This document shows positions 41,903 through 53,492 of a stretch of 64,000 nt of DNA, in pieces. The stretch covers positions 310,001-374,000 of the forward strand of contig JYIP02000005.1 in NCBI GenBank assembly GCA_001051155.2, read 5' to 3'. Position 1 is the first letter of the stretch. Every line of letters begins with the position of its first letter. Both the position numbers and the translations under genes were made by a program. Source of the stretch: Chrysoporthe austroafricana. Taxonomy: Eukaryota > Ascomycota > Sordariomycetes > Diaporthales > Cryphonectriaceae. The notes below the pieces were generated by a model that saw only the letters and a program-made list of their open reading frames with translations, was not told the DNA's origin and did no database searches.

Positions 41903-42093
41903 TCCAGCCAGGGCGAGACGACGGCCTGCGGATGGTGGTCGAGGGACTGGTCCTGGTTGTGGTGGTGGTGGTTGTGCAGGTCAGCAGCGTCGGCGACGGG
42001 GACCCATGGCAGCAGGAGGGCGGCAAGCGCCCATAGCTTCTTGCGCTGGTGGACGACAGGCCGTCCCTCGCCGGTGGGAGGCCGTCGCAGCAT
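38331..42093 (-). CDS. IRE1: Ire1: ER stress sensor kinase/endoribonuclease
   Basis: Two exons, 42093-39378 and 39283-38331 (1222 aa); the joint restores QIVHRDLKPQN. A signal peptide (LWALAALLLPWVPVADAAD) precedes a His-rich and poly-Ala linker. Then comes the lumenal beta-propeller-like sensor (VLLATIDGDLYATDRKSGRERWHISLG and later repeats). A transmembrane helix lies at about residues 590-607 (IWLILAIALVVYRKEF), followed by a basic Lys-rich linker. The kinase begins at about 790 (GTGSNGTVVYAGKW, then VAVKRM), with HRD at about 907 and DFG at about 928. The KEN RNase (about 1080-1190) keeps KYTGSRLLDLLRALRNKRNHYLDM, whose Tyr, Arg, Asn and His match the catalytic set. The protein senses unfolded ER proteins, oligomerises and splices the HAC1-type mRNA. 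The only intron lies between the kinase lobes. Confidence 0.97.
41866..41901. repeat. GCG/GCC trinucleotide tract inside IRE1
   Basis: A run of about a dozen GCN codons encodes a poly-Ala stretch in the lumenal N-terminus of Ire1. It is probably length-variable. Confidence 0.85.
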
Positions 42094-42890
42094 TCTGTGG
42101 TGATGGACCGTCTAGGCGGAGGGAGGGACCGTCGACATCGGACTGTCCCTGGGCCGGTGGGAGTCTCCCACTTGTGCTGGTTTGGTCGGTCGGTCGGTCG
42201 GTGGTGGCCAGCCAAGGGGGGGAGGGGAGGAGGATATGTCCCGGCGAGTCGGTGAAACGACGAGAGCCAGAGCAAGGCAGGCGGGCGGAGGGGTCGAGTC
42301 AGGAGGAGGCAGAGGCGGTGGGCAGAGGTGGGAGCAGGAGAGGACGAGGGGCCTCGTGCGTCTCAGCCCATATGGCCCGCCCACAAAAAGCGTTTCCCGG
42401 TGCTGACGAGGGCGGCACGCACCCGCCGGCGGGCTTCGTCTCTGCAGCGTCGGCGGGAGAAGGCTCGTCTCGAGGGGTCGAGGTCGAAGGACAGGCCCGG
42501 TGGTCCGGCTGGTGGAGGACAGAGGGTGCGTCGGAGGTGCACCGAGGGCAGAGGAGGCGAGGCAAGGCGAGGTGAGGCGAGGTCGAGTCGGAGGACTCGG
42601 CCGACTCGAGTGGATACGCTTGGCCGTGCGTGGTGCGTTGGGTGGTCTGCTGTCTGTCTGCTCTGTCTGTCGAGGATGCAGCCCAGCAGTCGCGAAAGGA
42701 GCACAGCAGCGACGGATGGAGGCGTTCGCTGGGGTTGGTGGATGGCGGTGGTGGTGGTGGACGGCGAGGCTGGCGAGGGAGAGGAAGGGGGGAGATTTGG
42801 GGGAGAGAGAAGGGGGTGGTGAGAGTGATTCTCGAGGTCTGGCTTGGCTGATGCGAGGCAGGGCAGGCGGTGGTGTGGCTGCGCTGCACT

Positions 42891-42914
42891 GCGTTGCGTT
42901 GCGTTGCGTTGCGT
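42891..42914. repeat. GCGTT pentamer tandem repeat
   Basis: Four full GCGTT units and a partial fifth, about 800 nt upstream of IRE1. Confidence 0.85.
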
Positions 42915-44012
42915 GCGTGTGAGACAGTCGGGGCAGGGCCCTCGGCTGTTAGCTGCAGCAGCGCGGTGGTCCAGATCTGGCAGCGCTCGCTAACTCGTGG
43001 GCAGCTTGTGGCAGCTGGGTAGTGCTGGGCCCAGGCGCTGGGCCAGAGGGGGCAACGGGGGGGGGCTAGTCTGGGGCAGTGTGCGCTGGGAATTTTTTAG
43101 TGGCCGGGGGATCGTTTTGGTGCGTGGTGCCCCCCCTGTGTGGGCCCCTTACCACTGGGTGCTGGGTGCTGGGACTGGGCAGTGGTCCCTTGTGATCCCC
43201 TGTGATCCCCTGTGGGTCTCCACGTCCCCTGCTGTGGTCCCTGGTGGACTCCGACGGACCCGGACCGCCTCCACACTAGCTAGCTCTGCTACGTGCCACA
43301 CCCAAACTTAGTGCTCTCTACTGGGGGCCCAGCACGCAGCCAAGCACCGACGAAGGGATGATCGAAGCAAGCCCTAAGGGATGGGGGGGGGCAGGGGGGT
43401 GTTGAGCTGTGGGGAAGGGGGTGTTGGTCTAGAATCCCAAGATTCCATCCCATTCCATTCCTCGTCTGCGCGCTCCCAGCAACAGACGAGCATGCACATG
43501 CATGGAAAGCAGCTGTGGCTGTGAGGTCGAGAGAGAGGTCGACCAGCGACCTGCCCATCTACCTGGATGGGGCGCGCGCCCACTCGCAGGCGCGGCGACG
43601 GGGAGTCTATTCACGAACGATCTGGGGATAAAAAAAGGACGGCGTGGGCTTGGCTGGGCTGGACTGGGCTGGCACTGGCTGGGCCCGTCCCGCGCCAACC
43701 CTCGACACGCGCCAGGGGGTGTGACTAGCTGCTGAGCATCCCCCAAAAGTTACGAGACCAGAGCTGCCGTCGTTCCGTCCAACCGTCCAACCGTCCCAAA
43801 TGCAGGTTTCACTCTCGCTCCCTCGCTCTCGTGTGCATCCCGACCATCAGTCAGTCCATCAATCAATCAATTAGCGAGTCAGTCAGCCAGTCAAGCAAGT
43901 CAGCCAACCCGTCCCATCAACCCATCCACATGCAGCGACAGCACTACATAGTACATGGCACGGCCTGGGGCTGGCACGAGCGGCACTATGGTTTATAAGT
44001 CCTGAGGAGAGC

Positions 44013-44013
<1 letters not shown>

Positions 44014-44046
<33 letters not shown>
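44014..44046. repeat. (GAC)11 trinucleotide repeat, non-coding
   Basis: Eleven perfect GAC units in intergenic DNA. The same triplet, in coding context, forms the poly-Asp tract of the GH16 gene 2 kb away. Confidence 0.9.
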
Positions 44047-44049
<3 letters not shown>

Positions 44050-44796
44050 ACACAGTACGGGACGAGTCTATCGACACATTGCAGCAAGCCCCTCAGACCA
44101 TCTCCCTACCATAGCACGCATGCATGCATTGTGGTGGTGGTTTGGCCGCTCTCGTCAGAGCGAGCGAGCACCTAACCTTAGATAGTACCACACATCGCCC
44201 ACATCCTGGAGGAGCGCCCTGCGCCGCCACGGCGCATGAGGGACCATCCCACGAGCATAGTTGAGTATATAGTGCTATGCATGTCCTCCTGCAGCTGTTG
44301 GGTGAGAGAGGGAGAGAGAGAGAGAAAAAAAAGACAAAAACAAAAAAAAGAGCCCCCAACGCTGCTGGACTCAGCGCGCGCCAACCAGTCAAGTGAGGGT
44401 TTTCACCCCCCTCGTTTCACCCTGCGGCTGCGTCTCCATATTTCTTCCTCGGCAACTGGATCTCCTTCGCATCACGTCACCCTCAGAAACCGCCCAGTCA
44501 GCTCACCGGTCTGCGGGTTTGCTCGCTCTCCGTCAGCGTGATCACGACACCGGTGGTGGTGGCCACGCCATGCCATGCCCTGCCGTGCCATGGTCCGCGC
44601 CCTTCTTTTTGCTGCTGGGTAGTCACGGTAGTATAATGTAGATGTGTAGATGTGTATGTAGTACATGCCTAACGCGACCCGTGGTGGCGACTCCTGGGAC
44701 CTGCATGTATGTATGTGCACGCAAGGCGTGTTCGTCCTATGCTAGCCCGCCTTGCCTGGATCCGACTCGGATCGGCCCTCTGCAGGGGGGCTCGCT

Positions 44797-44835
44797 AGAC
44801 TGCTGTGGTAGACTGCTGTGGTAGACTGCTGTGGT
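44797..44835. repeat. 13-mer tandem repeat, three perfect copies
   Basis: AGACTGCTGTGGT is repeated three times head to tail in intergenic DNA. Confidence 0.9.
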
Positions 44836-45474
44836 GGTATGGTAGCTCCCCTTTTACTTAGTAGAGCTCAGCTCGTGCCTCTTCTCTGTCTGGACCGAGC
44901 CGAGCCCGGTGGCAATGTCGTGACACGCGTGGCTGGACAACGGCTACAGCAGGCTCGGGGATGCGTCACGCAGTGCGCACACGTAGACACAGCCAGCAGT
45001 GCGGCTCAACGTCGGTGCTGCTGCTGCTACAACATACGTCTGTCATCGCACACACACACAAGCCCTCCCGCGCTATAGTCATACGAGGCTGGGCCCATGG
45101 GGGGGAGCCGATTCGTCGAGGGCTCTGCTGTCACACCCTCCCAGTTCGCCGTTCGACGACGAGTCGGAAAGGTGCAGGACAGATCTCATGCGATCACCTG
45201 CCGTGGCACGATCCCCTCTCGAGACAGCCTGGACGCGATCTGTCGTGAGTAATCTAGGAGAGACCCGAGCGGTGATCCCGTCTTGGGAAGATGAGACAAC
45301 AGTACAACCAGGAATCCAGCAGGCTACGGTGATATCAAATCCACATTCAAAGCTCAAATCATGTCATGCTACGCGTGCCCAAAAAGAACAAGACAAGAAG
45401 AAGAAAAAAAAACAGGAAAAAGGTACCAGAACGCCTAAAGAGCAGAATTCCCCCCTCCTCCAGCCTGGGCCTCC

Positions 45475-45920
45475 CTATGCCACAAACGTCCTCGCCAGCT
45501 TGCCAGAAGCCGCCCTCCTCTCGCACGCCGTGGTGTGCCCATTCTCGCTCCTCCAGCAGCCCGCCCCTCCGGCCTGCGCCTCGTTCCCTCCTCCGTCCGC
45601 CCCCCTGCTGGGCCCTGAGACCCCTCGCGCCGCCGCCGGGACATCAGGCACCGCGACCCGCCGGAACCCGTACCTCCTCCGCAGGGCCGCCGCTAGGACG
45701 CCGCCCTCGGGCTCGGCGCCGGCCGCCGGGGCGGACCTCTTCTTCCTCTTCGTGCACGCCGCCGTCCCATTACCGCCGCTCGCGCCCGTGGAGTTCGAGA
45801 AGCCCGCCGGCCCTGTCGCGTTGGGCGCGGATCCCGAGCCGCAGGCAGTATCGGCAGAGCTGACCGTACCCGCCGTGCTCGAAGAGCTTGTCGTCGCTGC
45901 CTCGGCGGCAGTGGAGGTGC

Positions 45921-45985
<65 letters not shown>

Positions 45986-48379
45986 GAAGAGGTGGTCGTG
46001 CTCGTTGTGTCTGTGGCGCCCGCGGATCCTGTTGCGGCGGGGGGCGCCGCCGCGTCCTCAGACGCATCGCTTGCGGTCGAGCTGGAGGCCGTTGACGCGC
46101 TGTCGCTATCATCAGACCCGGTGACGGCCGTCGAGTCCGAAGCATCAGAGGAGCTACCCGCACCCGTCGAGTTGTAGACGCCTGCAGACCCCGTTGCGTT
46201 TGTGTACGGGGCCGACCCGTAGCCGTATCCTGACGGCCTCACAGAGGGACGTCCGGTAGCAGCAGCAGCAGTAGGAAGGCTGCTCGCGCTCGTAGACAAG
46301 CTCGGGGATCCCGCGGGCGGTGCTGCCGGCGCTGCCGGCGCCTCCCCCGGCTTGTCCCCCGGCTTCTCCCCCGGCTTCTTCTCAGACGCCGGCTTCCCCT
46401 CAACGGCGTTCTTAGCAGCATCCCATGCACCTTTAACGTCGTCCTTTGCATCGTCCCAGGCATTCTTCACATCATCAAAGACATCCGATAGGCCCCGGGC
46501 GGCGTTGGCGGTGCTCAGCCCCTCGGGAGACAAGTCGCTCCTCTTCACTCGCGCCGCTGCGGAGGTCGCGGTCCCCGAGGCCGTCGACGTCTCCGTGGAG
46601 TCGACGTCCTCGGTGTCTACCACCCCGCTCAGGGTGCCGGCGGCGCCCGCCACCGTTCCGGCGACTTCGGCGACCTTCTTGGCGGCGCTCTTCGTCTTGC
46701 TGTCGGTCTTCGTGGTGTCAGTGTCGCTGGTCGTCTTCCCAGACGCGTCCGTTGTGCCCTTGGTATCTGTATCGCTCTTTGTGGTGTCGGTGCCGCTGGA
46801 CGTCTTCCCGGACGCGTCCGTTGTCTTGTCGGTCTTCGTCTTCGCCGCCGTAGTCGCGGTCTTCTCAGCCGTAGACGCCGCGTCTTTCTCCGCCGTGCTC
46901 GCCGTCTTGGACCCGGCCAGCTTCTTGGCAATCGCGGTGAGCTTGCTCAGAATCGATCTGGCCTGTGGTGTCGTCCCATCCTCATCCCGCCTCGTCGAGC
47001 TGGAGTTGCTGCTCCCCGTCTCGTCTCCCGCCTTCGACGATGACTCCAACGCGAGGAGTTCCTTCCAGGCCGCCTTGGCCGCATCCAGCGCGAGGGACGC
47101 GATGCCCCGCTTGGCCTCCTCCGGGGACGATGAGCTTCCACGATCCTCAAGGGGGCCGATATCGATCACAGGATCATGCGAGGTCGTCTTGAGCTCCAGG
47201 TGGCCGTCCACGACCGTCGTCTCGGGGAATATCATCGGGGAGCGCCTCGTCGAGGAGGCCGTTGTGCTGGAGTTCGCCGCGCCCGAGCCCGAGCCGGCGG
47301 TGTAGACCTTGATCGAGTTGAAGAGCCAGTACGCGTCCGCGAAGGCGTCCGGGTTGTCCGCGACCCACTTCGCGCACGAGTCGGCCTTGCTCGCGCACGT
47401 GCTGTCCGACGCCCAAGCGTCGCCAGCCCACTCGCCGCACAGCGCCGTGTTGATCGTGATGACGTGGCCCTTGAAGTGCTCCGAGATGTCGCACCCGCTG
47501 CCGCCCGCGAACGTGGCCAGCGGCGTGCCGAGGCTGCTCGCGTCGAGCGACGAGGAGCTGACGCCGCTGGGCACCGAGCCCCGCGGCCAGAACCAGATGC
47601 TGATGGCGCTGTCCGTCCACTCCATCGCGTACACGCCGCCCTTGGCGCTGTTGAACCCGGCGCCGAAGTTGGACGTCGACGTGCCCCGCTGCGGGCACCC
47701 CGTGTTCCCGCTGTCCGCGTTGCAGTTGTTGCTGCTGGTGTACCAGCTCGTCCCGGAGTCCTGGCCGCTGTTGCTCGGAGAGCAGCCCGCGGAGGTGTGG
47801 AGGGTCATTTCGTTGGTGGTTTGAGAGTTGGCGCCCTCGATGACTGTAGACCCGTGTTAGCTTGCGTCTCGCCCCTGGTTCCAGGCCCGCGATCATATTG
47901 CGCGCAGAGAAAGCCGTCCACTTACTATCAATCTCGCCGTCCGTCGGCCACGAGCCGGTGCCCCACGTCCAGAGCGCGGGCCATGTGCCGCACCCAACCG
48001 GCATGTGTTCTATGTCTGCCACCATGAGCATCTGGGTGTACGTCTTCTTCGACTGGAGCCGGACCGACTTGCGGCCGCCCACGGATGTGTCGCCGCCGAG
48101 GTACGAGCTGAGCGTGGAGCTGTCCACGGTCGACGTTGAGTCCACGCCCAGGCGGACCTGGCTGTTGGAGATCGTCGCCAGCCCGGCGGAGGTGGCACTC
48201 GACTGGTCCTGGTATGACACGAAGCCCTTGGTCGGGTCGGCATCTGTGAACCATGTGAAGGAGTCGAAGAAATTAGCTGAGTTGTAAGTATCCTCCAGCG
48301 TGTATGATGTGCCGGCAGCCACCTGGGCTGTAGTTGCAAGGGCAACCAGGCCCAGAACCGATGGTCTGGCCATCTTCAA
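45475..48379 (-). CDS. Secreted GH16-family glucanase with long low-complexity C-terminus
   Basis: Two exons, 48379-47926 and 47843-45475 (940 aa); the joint restores GEIDIIEGANSQ. A signal peptide (VLGLVALATTAQVAAGT) leads into a glycoside hydrolase family 16 domain (about residues 25-320) like the fungal mixed-linkage/laminarin endoglucanases: TLEDTYNSANFFDSFTWFTD, GCGTWPALWTWGTGSWPTDG, then the catalytic GEIDxxEG with the two Glu (nucleophile and acid/base). The remaining 600 residues are Ser/Thr/Asp/Lys-rich, with imperfect TDASGKTTSDTDTTK-type repeats, an amphipathic AWDDAKDDVKGAWDAAK segment and a poly-Asp tract. This part resembles a glycosylated wall-spanning stalk. The extreme C-terminus shows no clear GPI-anchor hydrophobic tail. 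It probably remodels beta-glucan at the wall. Confidence 0.9.
45925..45984 (-). repeat. (GAC)20 tract encoding poly-Asp in the GH16 gene
   Basis: Twenty consecutive GAC codons (GTC on the plus strand) in the C-terminal stalk of the glucanase. A perfect triplet array of this length is expected to vary between strains. Confidence 0.92.
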
Positions 48380-49929
48380 ACTGACAAAGGAAATAATCTA
48401 GAGAAAGAAAGAGTGTACGAGCCTCATGGAATACCTGATCCTAGAGGTTGAATTAGAAGGAGAGAGTAAAAGTCAGTCCAGCCGAGAAAAGGGAGGGTCC
48501 AGCCTGGGAAGAGAAGGGGAAACAGAGACAGCCACCCGGACGCCCACCGTTTGCAATGTCCGCAGTGCTGAGACCAGGAAACAGTTGCGGCGCTCGAGAC
48601 GATAAGGGTTCTTATAAGATACCATCTCGCTCCCGAGCACGGAGTAATCCACGGCCCGCCGAGGCGGTCCGACCCAGCGAGCTCTCTCGGCGGGTCATCC
48701 TCACTCAGAGACGACAGCCTCGTGACCCTCATCGCAACCACAGTACAAACACACGCCCACTCTTGTCTGACCCCGTCGTCAGTTCCAAATCCGTGCCGTT
48801 GCCGACATCACTCGATGTCACGCATTCGGCCACAGTACCCGGCCTGCGAGACTCCATTCCCGACCCGAAAGCCCGGCCGGTGTCGAGTTTCACGTCGGCT
48901 GTGGGTCCGCTGGCCGGGCTGATTTAACCGGGCCCAGCGCGTGGGGCGCCAGCAGCAACCCTTGCAGCACGTGGGCCGGGCTGGGCGATCGCGCGTTGAC
49001 TTGCAGTCGCGGATTTGATATCTGATCGACCATGAGAGTTGGTACCAGTGCGGACGGGTTGGCAGTGGGGCTGGAGAGGTCAGACGTGTCGTCGACGCCG
49101 CGTCATGAAACCCCTGCTGTTGGTATGGCGTGTAAGCCGAAAAAAAAGATACCCGGCGGAAGGGGGTGTGCACGTAGGCGTTGGGGCCCTCGTGAGGAGG
49201 ACATTTGTGCGACGCCGTTGAGGCTGGAGACAGAGAGCCTATGCTATGAATAGCACTGCTACTGGTCCACTGGACCCATCTCATTCTCACCGTTGGGAAT
49301 GTGGATCAGCCTTGCCTGTTCCGGGATATGCTCTGCCACCCACTTCAGCTGCAGCTTTGCATGTCTCTCAGGTCAGATGACCAGCCAATCTTACGAGTCA
49401 GCCTTTCTGTTTAAAGCACCCAGATGAGAACAGAGACCCTGTTGGTAGATACGCATACGTATGCAAACATTTGTGGTGGCCGCCAACTCTAGTTTCACGA
49501 GCGGCCGTCGGTGGCTTCCGTCGAGGCGACCAAGAAATTCCGCCGACAATCGCCTCGACCGCGGTCGTTGCGAGGACGAAGTGACAAGAAAGATGGAACG
49601 ACACATGAGAGAGACACAGAGAAAGAGAAAGGCCCTACCTCGCTGCCTAGCGGTATATTCTTCGAAAGCCCAATGCAGTGGATAGGGGCCTGGGAGGGGG
49701 ATAAATTCGCTTGCGGTTTCCAGTACGGAATACGTATAGTATGTACGTGGCTTGGGTCCGGGACACTCCTCGCTGGACAAGCTTATTCGAATCCTATCCT
49801 GATCCCGATTCTAGCATCAGCCTTTTTGATGACCTCAAACGCATGCCCCGCCTGTTCGCGGCAAGGTGGCATTGCTCACATCTGCCCCATCGTCAGCCTC
49901 ACGATATGTGGAGATGCCTCTTAGCTCCC
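48380..49929. other. Intergenic region upstream of the GH16 gene
   Basis: This 1.55-kb stretch holds the glucanase promoter, with a TTATAAG element near 48612 about 235 nt upstream of its ATG, and the 3' flank of the Hel2-type gene. No gene is seen. Confidence 0.5.
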
Positions 49930-52440
49930 TCATCCCCAGGCGGCCAGGACCTGCTTGCCCTTCTTTTTCTTCTTTCCTTTGCCGCCACCACCACTCGCCT
50001 CTGCTTCCGGCTCGACATCTTCGCGCGCGGCAGCTGCATCGCCGCCACTGCCTCCACCCCACGAGAATCCCGTGTCGTGGTTTACGCCAAAGTCAGACCG
50101 TACTGGTCGGCCTCGCAGACCCGGTGTGAAAATACTCGTGTGAACCTTGGGCGCAGCGGGTAGAGAAGGAAAGGCTTCCTGGCTCTTGGTGGGTACAGAG
50201 CCTCCGCCCGTCTTCTTCACGGGCGTTGAGGTCCCGGACGAGCGGGGGGCGCTGTTTGAAGGGGCGGAAGCAGCAGAAGCGGCAGCTGGCTGGGTGCCAC
50301 CAATCCAAAACGGTGTGCTCTTCGCCTTGGACGCAGTGTCCTTCGAGCTGGGCAGGGCAGGGAACGCCGATGATGATGGAGCCACCGCCGACGGACCACG
50401 GGACGACGGCGCATTCGCCCACTGTATGCTGCTGGGCCCAGCTACTGCAGGCGCCGAGCCCGGAACACTAGCAACGCTGCCTCGGCGAGTACTTTTCTTC
50501 AACTTGAGAACGCGGGTATTAAGCTTTTCCTTTGCAGCCGCGCCGCCGCCCGACCCAGGATGCAGGGTGGGCCCGGCTGCTGCAGCAGTAGCCCAGCCGG
50601 AGCTGGACGTTGTGGCACCGTGCATGCCGCCCAGACCAGGTAGCGAAGGGTAGTCCTCATTTATGGCCCTCCAGTCTTGCCAGGCCTTCCGCAGCGCATC
50701 GGCCTTCGTCTTGTCCTCAAATAGGTCCGCAGCCTCGCGCACAAGCGTGCCGAGGGCGTTAGAGGAGGTGTCAGTGAAGAGGGCGAAGAAAGAATCGATG
50801 AGCTGAGATGCAGTCACGGAGCCAGACTTGTAGGAGGAGATGTGAGATCGGAAGGTGTTCATCTTGGTCTGGTCGTTGCCAAGGAGATTAGACGCGCGTT
50901 CAATGACCGCCCCGTGCCGTACGAGTCGGGCCCGGTCTTGAGGGGACAGATTGGCTTGGTCGGTAACGGACAGGGAGGCGAAGGAGTCCGCGAGAGGTGC
51001 TGGCGATTGGCTCGAGGTGGTAGCAGCAGCGCCGTTCTGGCGGGCCGCCGGTGTCGGACCGGGGGCGTTCGAGGTGGTCGTGAGCTGTCCGCCGAAAGTA
51101 CGGTTGGATATCGACTGTGCCGAGTGGATGTTTCTAGGGCCTTCCTGGGCGGTCATCCTCTGGAGCGCGAGCTCAGCTCTGGACAGTGGCTGCGCCGAGG
51201 TGCGTGGCGGAGGCTCGGCGTTTGGGTCACGTCCTCTGCCCCGTCCCTCCCGGCCTTCCCGGCCACCTCCCGACCTCCCTCCTCTCCTCTCTTCTTGGTA
51301 GGGCTGTCGGAAGTCGAAGCCAGAGATGTCCACCACCCGGGCATCTCTGCGTACGTCCTTGGACAGCGAGTTGGCGTGCTCGCTCAACTGGTGGGCCTTG
51401 AGGTCCATCTCCGTATCGAAGACGACGAACTTCTTCTCCAAGCACTCCCTGTCCAGGCACAGGTAGTGGTCCTTTTTGAAGTGCTCCTCCAGTTTGTCGT
51501 AGTTCAGGTAGTAGTGTGGCGACCGGGAGTCCCTCCTATCGCAGATGAAGCACCTCTCGTGCTTGTTCCGGCAGTGCTCGTACAGCTTGTCGTCGTCGTA
51601 GAACCTCTCGCCGCAGAAGCCGCAGAGCGGGTGGCCCCTGAAGCCCGTCTGGGCAACATCCCCGGGCCTATCGTCACCATGGGCCATGTGCTTGTGCAGG
51701 CTCTTGTCCGTGAACAGCTCGTGCTCGTGCGTAAAGACCTTCTTGTTCCGCGTGCACAGATCGCACATCTTCTTATGGTGCACCTGCCTGACATGGCGGT
51801 GCAGATCTGGCCAGCCGAGCCCAGCAAAGTCGCACGACGCGTCCGGGCAGTTGTACCGGAGCAACAGGACGGTATCACCGACGATGTCCTCGTTTGTGTA
51901 GCGTATACCGATGTTTTCGTCTGCGCTGGAAATATCGGTGTCTGTGTACTCCTCGAACCGCTTGGACGGGTCGTCGGTGAAGATAACGAAGGGCGCGGGC
52001 GTCCGACAGTGTGGGCAGTCCTTTGTCTTGTAGAGCGCTCGCATTCGTAGGGCACATATGTGGCAGGTGATGTGGTTGCAGGGTGCAACCGCATGGTGTT
52101 GGATGGGGTTGGCACAGATGAAGCAGACCTCGGCGTCGCCGTCCTCGTCCTCTTCGCCAGCCGCGTCCTTTGGCTTTGGCTCTGGCTCTGGCTCCGTAGG
52201 CCGCAGCAGGGCCTCGTTCGCAGCAGATGTTGCCTTAAGATCGTCGTCCAGTCCCGGTCCAGACGAGTCGTGGTTGTGACTACCTCGTCCTCTGCCACGG
52301 CCGCCTCCACGATGCGACGCGCCTCCATCTCCTCTGCCCCTCCCACGGCCCCTGTGGCCCCTTCCCCTGCCTCGGTGGCCTTCGCCGCGAGCCCTATCCC
52401 CAGCTGGACCTGTGTGCACGCCTGGTCCCGTATCAGCCAT
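49930..52440 (-). CDS. Hel2/ZNF598-type RING E3 ubiquitin ligase
   Basis: A single exon of 836 aa. The N-terminus is RGRG/His-rich and suits RNA or ribosome contact. A C3HC4-like RING covers about residues 106-147 (CFICANPIQHHAVAPCNH, then CHICALRMRALYKTKDCPHC). A row of C2H2-type fingers follows (YNCPDASCDFAGLGWPDLHR, MCDLCTRNKKVF, CGFCGERFYDDDKLYEHC, CFICDRR, CLDRECLEKKFVVFDTEMDL). This RING-plus-zinc-finger order is diagnostic for yeast Hel2 and human ZNF598, which ubiquitinate small-subunit proteins on collided ribosomes and start ribosome-associated quality control. The C-terminal half is Ser/Ala/Pro-rich, contains a helical segment RNIHSAQSISNRTFGGQL, and ends in a Lys-rich tail GKKKKKGKQVLAAWG. 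The start ATG is the first in frame. Confidence 0.94.
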   Translation of the reverse strand: MADTGPGVHTGPAGDRARGEGHRGRGRGHRGRGRGRGDGGASHRGGGRGRGRGSHNHDSSGPGLDDDLKATSAANEALLRPTEPEPEPKPKDAAGEEDEDGDAEVCFICANPIQHHAVAPCNHITCHICALRMRALYKTKDCPHCRTPAPFVIFTDDPSKRFEEYTDTDISSADENIGIRYTNEDIVGDTVLLLRYNCPDASCDFAGLGWPDLHRHVRQVHHKKMCDLCTRNKKVFTHEHELFTDKSLHKHMAHGDDRPGDVAQTGFRGHPLCGFCGERFYDDDKLYEHCRNKHERCFICDRRDSRSPHYYLNYDKLEEHFKKDHYLCLDRECLEKKFVVFDTEMDLKAHQLSEHANSLSKDVRRDARVVDISGFDFRQPYQEERRGGRSGGGREGREGRGRGRDPNAEPPPRTSAQPLSRAELALQRMTAQEGPRNIHSAQSISNRTFGGQLTTTSNAPGPTPAARQNGAAATTSSQSPAPLADSFASLSVTDQANLSPQDRARLVRHGAVIERASNLLGNDQTKMNTFRSHISSYKSGSVTASQLIDSFFALFTDTSSNALGTLVREAADLFEDKTKADALRKAWQDWRAINEDYPSLPGLGGMHGATTSSSGWATAAAAGPTLHPGSGGGAAAKEKLNTRVLKLKKSTRRGSVASVPGSAPAVAGPSSIQWANAPSSRGPSAVAPSSSAFPALPSSKDTASKAKSTPFWIGGTQPAAASAASAPSNSAPRSSGTSTPVKKTGGGSVPTKSQEAFPSLPAAPKVHTSIFTPGLRGRPVRSDFGVNHDTGFSWGGGSGGDAAAAREDVEPEAEASGGGGKGKKKKKGKQVLAAWG

Positions 52441-53492
52441 ACCTGTCGAGTCCTCGCTGGTGGTCTCGAACCGGTGGTCCTCGTGAAGCTGCGTGGTGGG
52501 CAGAACCTGGCCTGATGGGTGCTCGAAGGGGGGAGATCGGTAAATAAAGATGATCTGAAGGGACAGGTCTGCCGGTGCAGGTGGTGGTCGGTGGAGGGGT
52601 AAGCTGGGCTGGCTCTGGCTAATGAGCTCCAGATCAAAGAAGTTCTGGTGGCGGCGGGCGCTGCTTCATAATGGTGGACGGAATCTGGGGTGTGGGCGTG
52701 TGGGCCAATCACGATTGTGCAGCGACACCACGGGGACCCCACCGAGCGGCGTCCAGGGTCCCTCCACAACACTACGAGTCACTCGCCGGTCTGACTGAGC
52801 AACGTCACCGGTGATACCGAGAAATGCAAAGTCACGGTGCGACTCACTCTGACGCTTATGTGACAGGCATCACTCAGGGACCGTGCCAGGCTGGATTTTG
52901 ACCATGTCGGCATTTTGCCCCGGCTGGAGTAGCTATGTAGTGTATTTTCATCCAGTTCCAGTTCCTTCGACTCCAGGACTTTGGACCACCCAGACCCAAC
53001 CCGCTGTAACATGCAGAATCAATCCCCTCGTCACGACGTCGATAGATTCATCTGTCCCCTCTGTATTTGAAAGTATTAGAATCCCTGGTCCTCCCCACCG
53101 TCCCCTTGCCCCCACCAAACCCAAACCAAAAAACCCCCCCAGATTATTTTCCACTTTTCCGCAGCGAGTACTCGGTAGTGCTCACGGAGCCGCATCCTTT
53201 TCAGGCGCATGGGCTCAGACCAGGGGCCGGCTCAATTTCCAGTGAGGCCGGTCGTATCACGCCGCAGCCTAGTATGCAATTCGTTTAGGTCATAATTCAA
53301 GAACGCCAGCAGCAGAAATTCAACACAGGACGACCCAGCCGTGATCGTAGTAGCAAAGGAAATCAAACTGAGCAGATGCTGTCCTATCCCGTCCATCCGT
53401 AAAGCCAAGACTTTCTCAAATTACGCCGTAGAACTTGGAAACCTCGGGGGGGGGGGGGACGATATAGCAAGAAGTCCTCGGCAGGTTGCGGC
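52441..53492. other. Intergenic region upstream of the Hel2-type gene
   Basis: A 1.05-kb stretch between two minus-strand genes, with a G10-type homopolymer near 53446-53458. No gene is seen. Confidence 0.5.

Larger units (their letters stand above)
42094..45474. other. Gene-free intergenic stretch with many short tandem repeats
   Basis: This 3.4-kb stretch is the IRE1 promoter side and the 3' flank of the GH16 gene. It holds GGTC units (about 42184-42203), the GCGTT pentamer, the (GAC)n run, a CAAT/CAGT-unit run (about 43853-43900), GATCCCCTGT units (about 43194-43214), an AG run (about 44305-44323) and a 13-mer triplication. No coding sequence is recognised. Confidence 0.6.

Noticed and set aside
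45888..46124. Plus-strand poly-Arg and poly-Ser frames
   Set aside because: They are antisense shadows of the poly-Asp tract of the GH16 gene.
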